From assembly GCA_964557575.1 (NCBI GenBank), contig CAZLBC010000085.1:1-21301 (forward strand): a stretch of 21,301 nucleotides of DNA, given 5' to 3'. This DNA comes from CAZLBC01 sp964557575 (GTDB lineage Bacteria > Planctomycetota > Phycisphaerae > SM23-33). Shown piece by piece: positions 16,382-21,301 of this stretch (position 1 is its first letter; the number at the start of each line of letters is the position of its first letter). The notes under the pieces are model-generated. The model saw only the letters and a list, made by a program, of their open reading frames with translations. It searched no databases and had not been told where the DNA came from. The position numbers and the translations under genes are program-made.

Positions 16382-18760
16382 TCACTCCCACGCCACGTGG
16401 TACGCTATCCGGTCGAGCTTGTTGCGGATCTTGCCGGCGACCTGGTCGAAGTCCAGAACGCGGACCCGCCAGCGATAGGTGCGGGACCCGTCGGCGTGCT
16501 CGTCGGCCCAGTACGTCCCGTACCAGCCCAGGGGCTTCTGCGGCGACCGGACCTGCCGGATCGACCGGATTGTCCGGCGGGTGGTGATCGCCGCGTCGAC
16601 GTGCAGTTCCTCCCGGTCGTACTGCTCGCGGCACCAGTGCCGCACCGCGTACGCCCCCGCCCCCCGGCAGACCCAGAGGTCTTTGCCGTACCACTTCTTC
16701 CAGTCTTCCGGCACCCGCATCTTCACCGGGACCCACGACGCCGGCCCGCGGACGGTCACCGTGTCGCCGGCGACCGCGCACCCCGCCGGCGCCGTCTTCG
16801 GCCCGCCGGGGACCGACAGCCGGACCGCCGGATCGCCGAACAGCATACGTATATAGAGGCTGTAGCGGTTGGGTCCCCGTTGCTGCTGGCCGGTGTCGAG
16901 CATCGACAGGACGATGCTGTTCTGGGCCGCCCGGTGCGCCGCGCCGACCGTGTCGCCGGCCAGGATCCGGTTCCAGAACGTCATGCGGAGCTGCTCCTGG
17001 TAGGCGATCCCGGGCCGGCTGTTGCCGTGGAAGGCCGTTGCCCCGTTGCGCAGCAGGCGGGCGACCACCGATTTACAGCCGGCCTGCCGGTCGAGCGCCG
17101 CCGTCAGGCAGCCGCCGGACTCGACTATCGCCGGCGCGAGCAGGACCGTCGAGTCCCACCAGTAGGTGTGCCCGAGGTTGGTCCACATCGAGTGGGCCAT
17201 GTGGGTCAGGACCGCCACCTCCGTGAGTCCCGAGTCGGGGCCGATTCGCTTCGCCCGCTTCCCGCCCTTCCCGTCCTTCCCGGGCTTTTGTATCCAGGGC
17301 AGGTCCTCCCGGTCTTCGCGGACCCGCGTGCGGAACCCGGCATTCTCGAAGAGCGGCCAGTAGGCATTCTCCCACATCGCTTCCCCCGCCGCGTATCGCC
17401 AGGGACCGCCGGCCAGGTCTTCGCACGTGACCGCCCGGCAGGCGTACAGCGTCGCGGCCGCCGCGTCCTCCGCCACCAGGCGCGCGACGCGGATCTCGGC
17501 GAACGGGTCGCCGTCGGCGTTCGCGTAGGGGTAGTCGGACTGCAGGTCCGCCGGGCTGCCGGGGTCCTTCCGCGCGATGAACGCCGGGACCGCGCGGGGG
17601 AATCCCGCGATGCACAGGTAGCCCGGCGGCCGGCCGGTCCCGGTGCCCCGGGCGAAGCGTAGGATGTCCTCCCGGACGTGTTCGGCGGCCGGCCGGGTCA
17701 GCCACAGGACCGGTTTTCCGGGGCCGTTCTTACGCCCCAGCGACAGGACGTACTCATTCCCGCCGATCGCGACCCGGTCCGCCGTCATCAGCGGCCCCTC
17801 CCCGGCCCCGTCGAACGTCCCGTCGCCGTCCAAGTCGATGTTGACCCGCGGGTTCCGGTCGCCCTTTTCGCCGCTGAACACAAAGTCGCGGCCCCCGCCG
17901 ATGTCGATCCGGCCCCGCCGCGGGCGCTGCTTTCTATTGGGCAGGCCGGCCGGGATGTTCTCTTTCTTCCCTATCGGCGTCGCGCCGAAGCCGGCCTTCC
18001 ACCGCACCTCCCGGTCCAGGGTGAAGACCGCCCCGCCCCGCGCGGCCGCCAGCAGGGGGGCGGCCAGGGAGATCTTCTTTACGACGGTCTCCGTCCGGTC
18101 GGCGGGATTGACCGCCGCGATGTAGTCGGTTTTCAGGCCCGCCGCGGTCATGCGGGCGAGGATTCCCGCCGCCCCGTCTATTTGCCTGACCGCCGGTACC
18201 GCCTTCTGCAGCGCGGCCGCCCCCGCGCCGTTGACGGCCAGGACTTCTTTCGCGCCGAGGGCCCGAACCAGTTTCAGGTCCGCTGCCGCAGGGCCCCCGT
18301 CCGGGACAAACAGCAGGGGGGCCCCGGTCCGCGCCGCCATCGCCGCCGCGGCCAGCGCGCCGGCGTAGTCGTCCTCCCCGCAGACCACGATGGTCTCCGC
18401 GGTCTTCCAGAATCGCTTCGCGAGGCCCCGCGCGGCCGCGCCGGCGGATCCGGCCGCCAGCCGCTCCGCCCCGGGCGGGCGGCAGTCGACCGACACGACG
18501 GTGTCCGGCCGGTACCGGCGGAGGTAGTCCCGGGTCTCGGGCCGCAGGGCATCCGGTTCGGCGGCGGCGATGACGACGGGGACTCCGCCGTTGGCCCGGG
18601 CCCCGGCCGGGACGGCGGCGAGGTACGCCATGTCGCGCCAGGAGGGTTCGGTCGGGACGTACACCAGGATCGCGGTCCGCCCCGCGCCGGCCGGCGCGGC
18701 GGACAGCAGCAGGGACGCCGTGACGATATATGGAAGTGTTTTGCGCATCATGGGAAGCAT
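16382..18760 (-). CDS. Large exported caspase-like (C25/gingipain-type) protein with CWB2-like N-terminal region
   Basis: 792 residues from the ATG at 18760 (gggg 7 bases upstream); ATGs at 18751 and 18748 are alternatives. Residues 1-27 are a signal peptide. Residues about 30-215 (TIVVCGEDDYAGALAAAAMA, GAPLLFVPDGG, ALGAKEVLAVNGAGA) resemble cell-wall-binding repeat 2 units. Residues 308-318 (IDLDGDGTFDG) are a dockerin/EF-hand-like calcium loop. Residues about 390-650 look like the C25 caspase fold: SDYPYANADGDPF and IRVARLVAED, then THMAHSMW with His520 or His523, then ESGGCLTAAL with Cys551, NGATAFHGNSRPG, and LFGDPAVRLSV at the end of the domain. His and Cys fall where the clan CD dyad is expected, but this needs alignment. 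The C-terminal 140 residues are beta-rich with no assigned domain. Target unknown. Confidence 0.72.
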   Translation of the reverse strand: MLPMMRKTLPYIVTASLLLSAAPAGAGRTAILVYVPTEPSWRDMAYLAAVPAGARANGGVPVVIAAAEPDALRPETRDYLRRYRPDTVVSVDCRPPGAERLAAGSAGAAARGLAKRFWKTAETIVVCGEDDYAGALAAAAMAARTGAPLLFVPDGGPAAADLKLVRALGAKEVLAVNGAGAAALQKAVPAVRQIDGAAGILARMTAAGLKTDYIAAVNPADRTETVVKKISLAAPLLAAARGGAVFTLDREVRWKAGFGATPIGKKENIPAGLPNRKQRPRRGRIDIGGGRDFVFSGEKGDRNPRVNIDLDGDGTFDGAGEGPLMTADRVAIGGNEYVLSLGRKNGPGKPVLWLTRPAAEHVREDILRFARGTGTGRPPGYLCIAGFPRAVPAFIARKDPGSPADLQSDYPYANADGDPFAEIRVARLVAEDAAAATLYACRAVTCEDLAGGPWRYAAGEAMWENAYWPLFENAGFRTRVREDREDLPWIQKPGKDGKGGKRAKRIGPDSGLTEVAVLTHMAHSMWTNLGHTYWWDSTVLLAPAIVESGGCLTAALDRQAGCKSVVARLLRNGATAFHGNSRPGIAYQEQLRMTFWNRILAGDTVGAAHRAAQNSIVLSMLDTGQQQRGPNRYSLYIRMLFGDPAVRLSVPGGPKTAPAGCAVAGDTVTVRGPASWVPVKMRVPEDWKKWYGKDLWVCRGAGAYAVRHWCREQYDREELHVDAAITTRRTIRSIRQVRSPQKPLGWYGTYWADEHADGSRTYRWRVRVLDFDQVAGKIRNKLDRIAYHVAWE

Positions 18761-18901
18761 GGTATACCCCTGTCCGGCGTTCGGTGCAAGTGTGACTTAC
18801 AGAACGGTCTCGGTACGGCGGGCCGTGCTTCGTACGGTCCTCTTCGGCCGAGGTTGTGTTCGGCGACCGGGGTGGAAATGTGTCGCCGGTATGGCCGGCG
18901 T

Positions 18902-18960
18902 GTGGCGAGCAGTGTACAATGCGGTATAATGAAATGCAGTTTCGGACGCGAGTATCGCGT
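18902..18960 (+). promoter_or_regulatory. Likely promoter and operator of the DUF433/DUF5615 operon
   Basis: A perfect -10 box tataat lies at 18925-18930, with only a weak -35 (gtggcg, 18902-18907) at 17-bp spacing. Sixteen bases after the -10 is a perfect inverted repeat, acgcga-gta-tcgcgt (18946-18960), about 57 bp before the first start codon. A palindrome over the transcribed leader suits autorepression by the toxin-antitoxin complex. The remaining intergenic DNA (18761-18901), between the C25-like gene and this promoter, shows nothing else I can name. Confidence 0.5.
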
Positions 18961-19017
18961 TGAACTCAGCGGCCGGCGAGGTATGCCGGTATGATCTCGG
19001 TATTGGAGAACAGGACC

Positions 19018-19266
19018 ATGGCAAACCGGGAAGATCTTCTTTCGAGAATCACGGTGAACCCCCGTGTACTGGTGGGCAAACCTACTATCCGTGGTTTGCG
19101 GATCACCGTCGAACATATTCTCCGGGCGTTGTCCGGCGGCGTATCGGAAGAGAAATTGCTTGCTGAATATCCCGAGCTTGAGCGGGAGGATTTTCAAGCT
19201 GTCTACGCCTATGTCACCGAGCTTGTCGAAGAGGAGCGGGTGTTCAATGTCGAGGTGAGCGGATGA
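19018..19266 (+). CDS. DUF433 antitoxin
   Basis: 82 residues from the ATG at 19018, chosen because ggag lies 9 bases upstream; an ATG at 18991 would add nine residues without a ribosome site. The sequence has the DUF433 core: ITVNPRVLVGKPTIRGLRIT, VEHILRALSGGVSEEKLLAEY and YPELEREDFQAVYAYV. DUF433 proteins are small winged-helix-like DNA-binding antitoxins paired with DUF5615 toxins. The stop overlaps the toxin start (ATGA), coupling the two. It probably represses its own operon at the palindrome 18946-18960. GC content is clearly lower than in the neighbouring secretome genes, consistent with acquisition. Confidence 0.93.
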   Translation: MANREDLLSRITVNPRVLVGKPTIRGLRITVEHILRALSGGVSEEKLLAEYPELEREDFQAVYAYVTELVEEERVFNVEVSG

Positions 19267-19637
19267 AAGCATCCGGTATCAGGTTTCTCATCGATGTCAA
19301 TGTCGGCGGTGAAATCGAACGGTACTTGCGGGAAAAGGGGTACGACACGAAATCCGTCAGGGAGATCGACATCCGCATGGAAGACGAGGATATTATCCGC
19401 GTTGCCGCTGCGGAAGAACGTATGGTTGTCACTATGGACAAGGATTTCGGCGAACTGGTGTATCACTCATCGGCCGCGCATAGCGGCGTGTTATTGCTCA
19501 GACTGGAAGACGATACCGCCGATGAAAAATTGCAGGTTGTCAGGCACATCATAGAGAACTATGCAACCGAGGTAAAAGGGTGCTTCTGTGTCTTTCAACA
19601 TGACCGCTTCAGGATAAGAAAAACAAAGCAGGGATAA
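19263..19637 (+). CDS. DUF5615 PIN-like toxin
   Basis: 124 residues, the normal family length. The start overlaps the antitoxin stop by four bases. The N-terminus IRFLIDVNVGGEIERYL holds the first acidic residue of the PIN-like fold (Asp11, with Asn13), and VVTMDKDFGEL holds Asp59 and Asp61; GVLLLRLEDD follows as the next strand. The spacing fits DUF5615 (Mut7-C/PIN-like) toxins, thought to be RNases held in check by DUF433 partners. The key acidic residues are intact, unlike the two broken ParE-type toxins nearby, so this is the only apparently live toxin-antitoxin module here. It converges on the sulfotransferase gene, with 16 bp between the stops and no obvious terminator hairpin. Confidence 0.93.
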   Translation: MKASGIRFLIDVNVGGEIERYLREKGYDTKSVREIDIRMEDEDIIRVAAAEERMVVTMDKDFGELVYHSSAAHSGVLLLRLEDDTADEKLQVVRHIIENYATEVKGCFCVFQHDRFRIRKTKQG

Positions 19638-19653
19638 TACAATCGATTGCGGT

Positions 19654-20241
19654 TCAGGTAGGCCCTCCCCCGTTTCGCCGATGCGCATCTGTGCCGGACA
19701 GGTACAGCAGCCGGTTGTTGAACATGTTCAGGTCGGGCGTGCAGTGCGGAAACGGCGCGGCCGGTTTTTCCGCGCCGAGAAACGGGCACAGCGCGTCCCA
19801 GTCGTCCTCGATCCGCATCGTCAACACCGGGGCCTTTCTGCTGAACGCCGCGATCCGTTCGCGGTGGGCATGGTAACCGGCGAGCATCTTTTCCTCGTCG
19901 AACCGGTTCGTGTCGAACACCGCGGCGTATACCCGCCTGTTGACCGGATTCTTCCTGAACAGGTCCATCTCGAAGAAGCCGCGCAGCGACCGCCGAAACG
20001 ACGCGAGCCAGGATTCGGCGTCCCGGACGGTGTGGATGAACAGCGCGTCGGGATACCGCCGGTGCAGTGAGACAAAGTCGCAGTAGATCGGGGTGTCGCA
20101 GAGGAAATCGGCTTGTTCGTAGAGGGACTCGTCGAAGCAGCAGTGGACCGCCCGGTACCCGAGCCGCACCATCGCCACGGTCAGCGAGCAGGTCCCCGTT
20201 CGCGGCAGGCCGATCCCGAAGACTTTGCGTTTCCGGCGCAC
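19654..20241 (-). CDS. Small sulfotransferase-family protein
   Basis: 195 residues from a GTG at 20241, four bases after the HEPN gene's stop and with gggag just upstream. FGIGLPRTGTCSL (residues 8-20) is the PAPS-binding P-loop (5'-phosphosulfate loop) and HTVRDAESWLASF (70-82) is the 3'-phosphate loop with Arg73 and Ser77. Near the C-terminus, DDWDALCPFLG and then PFPHC match the end of the Sulfotransfer_4-type family seen in many bacteria. These enzymes would move sulfate from PAPS to a hydroxyl or amine; the acceptor is unknown. It is cytosolic, with no signal or membrane segment. Tight coupling to a HEPN protein is unusual and may mean a joint function or chance co-transfer. Confidence 0.85.
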   Translation of the reverse strand: MRRKRKVFGIGLPRTGTCSLTVAMVRLGYRAVHCCFDESLYEQADFLCDTPIYCDFVSLHRRYPDALFIHTVRDAESWLASFRRSLRGFFEMDLFRKNPVNRRVYAAVFDTNRFDEEKMLAGYHAHRERIAAFSRKAPVLTMRIEDDWDALCPFLGAEKPAAPFPHCTPDLNMFNNRLLYLSGTDAHRRNGGGPT

Positions 20242-20245
20242 GCCC

Positions 20246-20914
20246 TCACTCCCTGATCACGGGAAAGCAGACCGCGCCCCAGTCGGTTTCCGGCCCGGCG
20301 TCGATCATGATCCGGATCATGGCGGGTACCACGCGGCCGAGGATGCCGGCGGCCCGTTGCATGCATGCGCGGTTGTACGCGCTGCCGCTGGTCGCCGCCC
20401 CGTGGAAGACCTGCACCCGCAGGAGGTAGAGCCGCTCGAACAGCTCGGTGATGATCGGCAGCGTGTAGCCGCCGCGGAAGTTGACCATGGCCTGCTGCTG
20501 CGCCCGCTCCTGCCGCGCTTCCCAGTCGCCGGCGCCGTTCCAGAAGTGCCGGGAGAGGAACTTGTTGTAGGCCAGGTGCAGGATGTCGTCCCGGCCGTCC
20601 CGGACGATGGCCCCGAGGCGGTCTTCGGTGTCCCGTTTGACGATCTCGGTGAGGAAATATTGCCAGCTCTGCCGATCCTCGGGCTTCCGGCCGTCGCTCT
20701 CGAGGTGGCCGTAGATGGAGTTGAAGGCGATCCAGAGCGCGATGAATCGCATGTCCAGGACCGCCGCCCCCTCGGCCCGCTCCAGCCAGCTCAGCCCCCG
20801 CCAGACGCGGATGCTGAAGTCCTGGTGGGCGCCCCGCTGTTCGCGCGGGATCCGCCTGAACGCCTCCCGCAGCCCCGCGGCGGTGGGGGGGTGATGTTTC
20901 TTGTTGTTTATCAT
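20246..20914 (-). CDS. HEPN-fold protein
   Basis: 222 residues from the ATG at 20914; no clear ribosome site precedes it. Residues about 55-70 (MRFIALWIAFNSIYG) and 155-205 are long helices, and LRVQVFHGAATSGSAYNR contains the HEPN signature R-x4-H (Arg166 to His171). The C-terminus, MIRIMIDAGPETDWGAVCFP, matches a widespread family of standalone HEPN proteins. HEPN domains are often metal-independent RNases in toxin-antitoxin, abortive-infection or CRISPR-linked systems, though some are scaffolds. Here the full R-x4-H motif favours RNase competence. No MNT nucleotidyltransferase, the usual antitoxin of HEPN toxins, is adjacent; the next genes are a sulfotransferase downstream and a pentapeptide-repeat gene upstream. 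Confidence 0.8.
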   Translation of the reverse strand: MINNKKHHPPTAAGLREAFRRIPREQRGAHQDFSIRVWRGLSWLERAEGAAVLDMRFIALWIAFNSIYGHLESDGRKPEDRQSWQYFLTEIVKRDTEDRLGAIVRDGRDDILHLAYNKFLSRHFWNGAGDWEARQERAQQQAMVNFRGGYTLPIITELFERLYLLRVQVFHGAATSGSAYNRACMQRAAGILGRVVPAMIRIMIDAGPETDWGAVCFPVIRE

Positions 20915-20952
20915 ATTGGAAAATTGATTGATCTTTAGACGAGTTGAAGTGT

Positions 20953-20958
20953 ATTATA
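20953..20958 (-). promoter_or_regulatory. Possible -10 box upstream of the HEPN gene
   Basis: On the minus strand a perfect TATAAT lies about 39 bases ahead of the HEPN start, in a very AT-rich intergenic stretch (20915-20983). The would-be -35 (tactaa) is poor, and AT-rich DNA gives such boxes by chance. Confidence 0.3.
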
Positions 20959-20983
20959 ATATAGGTGTTGTTATATTAGTATT

Positions 20984-21301
20984 TTAATTTATGCCAGATT
21001 CCCTCAATTCTTCTTCTGTTGACCATGGGAGACGAGTGTTTTTGTTAGTTATCGCACAAGAACCAAATTTGCCATAAATTTGTTCTTTTGTCAAATTATT
21101 TGATTTGTGCAGACTAGCACCAATCAAATTGGTTCTAAAAAAATTCGCACCCAAAAAATCGGTTAGACCAGCATCTGCTCGCCACATCTGTGCACCCATA
21201 AAATTGGCTTTCCGTGCATCAGCTTTTTGAATATAAGCGTCATAAAGATCAGCACCTATAAAATTTGCTTCTCTCAAAATAGAATTATCGAGTTTAATTC
21301 G
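20984..21301 (-). CDS. Pentapeptide-repeat protein, C-terminal part (runs off the window)
   Basis: The minus frame is open to the last base of the window, so the start is outside it; the TTG at 21277 is not a true start because the repeat continues upstream as LDNSILREANF. About 106 residues are visible. The repeat A(N/D)-x-x-x is clear: REANF IGADL YDAYI, KADAR KANFM GAQMW RADAG, GANFF RTNLI GASLH. These build a right-handed quadrilateral beta helix, seen in gyrase-protecting DNA mimics and many others; no specific role can be given. The last 45 residues are a non-repeat tail (LTKEQIYGKF, WSTEEELRESGIN). Base composition is far more AT-rich than the rest of the window, suggesting recent acquisition. 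Confidence 0.82.
   Translation of the reverse strand, partial: RIKLDNSILREANFIGADLYDAYIQKADARKANFMGAQMWRADAGLTDFLGANFFRTNLIGASLHKSNNLTKEQIYGKFGSCAITNKNTRLPWSTEEELRESGIN

Noticed and set aside
17678..18994. Plus-strand frame of 438 codons opposite the C25-like gene
   Set aside because: Arg/Gly/Pro-rich antisense shadow of a gene with recognisable domain motifs.

Overview
The window is about 21.3 kb of mostly very GC-rich DNA. It carries many exported proteins typical of saccharolytic PVC-group bacteria (Planctomycetota, Lentisphaerota or Kiritimatiellota): a PQQ-type propeller fused to a methyltransferase and a malectin-like domain, DUF4838, a LamG/GH39-like hydrolase, an M23 peptidase with PKD domains, a Tat-exported sugar isomerase, and a gingipain-like protein. 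The taxon is inferred from gene content and base composition. Two 100-N gaps (3118-3217 and 15842-15941) show that it is a draft, probably metagenomic, scaffold.

Layout. (1) 1-3117, plus strand: the 5'-truncated propeller/methyltransferase gene, broken by a frameshift near 1100 and by gap 1. (2) 13752 down to 3245, minus strand: a run of six exported-protein genes in the order DUF6786-like lipoprotein, sialidase-like propeller, M23-PKD peptidase, LamG/GH39-like hydrolase, DUF4838-CBM9 protein, TPR protein. Three of the five junctions have overlapping stop and start codons. A decayed ParE-type toxin gene sits in the middle. This looks like one envelope or polysaccharide-processing operon. (3) 13885-15584, plus strand and divergent: a Tat-signal hydroxypyruvate-isomerase-like protein followed by a class II aldolase. 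(4) 15588-16344: an AT-rich island with a miniature element bearing 16-bp perfect terminal inverted repeats, gap 2, and a second decayed ParE-type toxin. (5) 16382-18760, minus strand: a large exported caspase-like (C25/gingipain-type) protein. (6) 18900-21301: an accessory segment with an intact DUF433/DUF5615 toxin-antitoxin pair and its likely promoter and operator, a small sulfotransferase directly downstream of a HEPN-fold protein, and an AT-rich pentapeptide-repeat gene running off the window.

Working together: the minus-strand operon would supply secreted polysaccharide-binding, glycan-cleaving and peptidoglycan-cleaving proteins, with the isomerase/aldolase pair as a possible sugar-acid processing step. 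The right-hand third looks like exchangeable toxin-antitoxin and defence-type DNA. One intact toxin-antitoxin module and two dead toxins lie within about 10 kb. The best leads for something undescribed are the coupled secretome operon, the C25-like protein, the HEPN-sulfotransferase pair and the miniature element.
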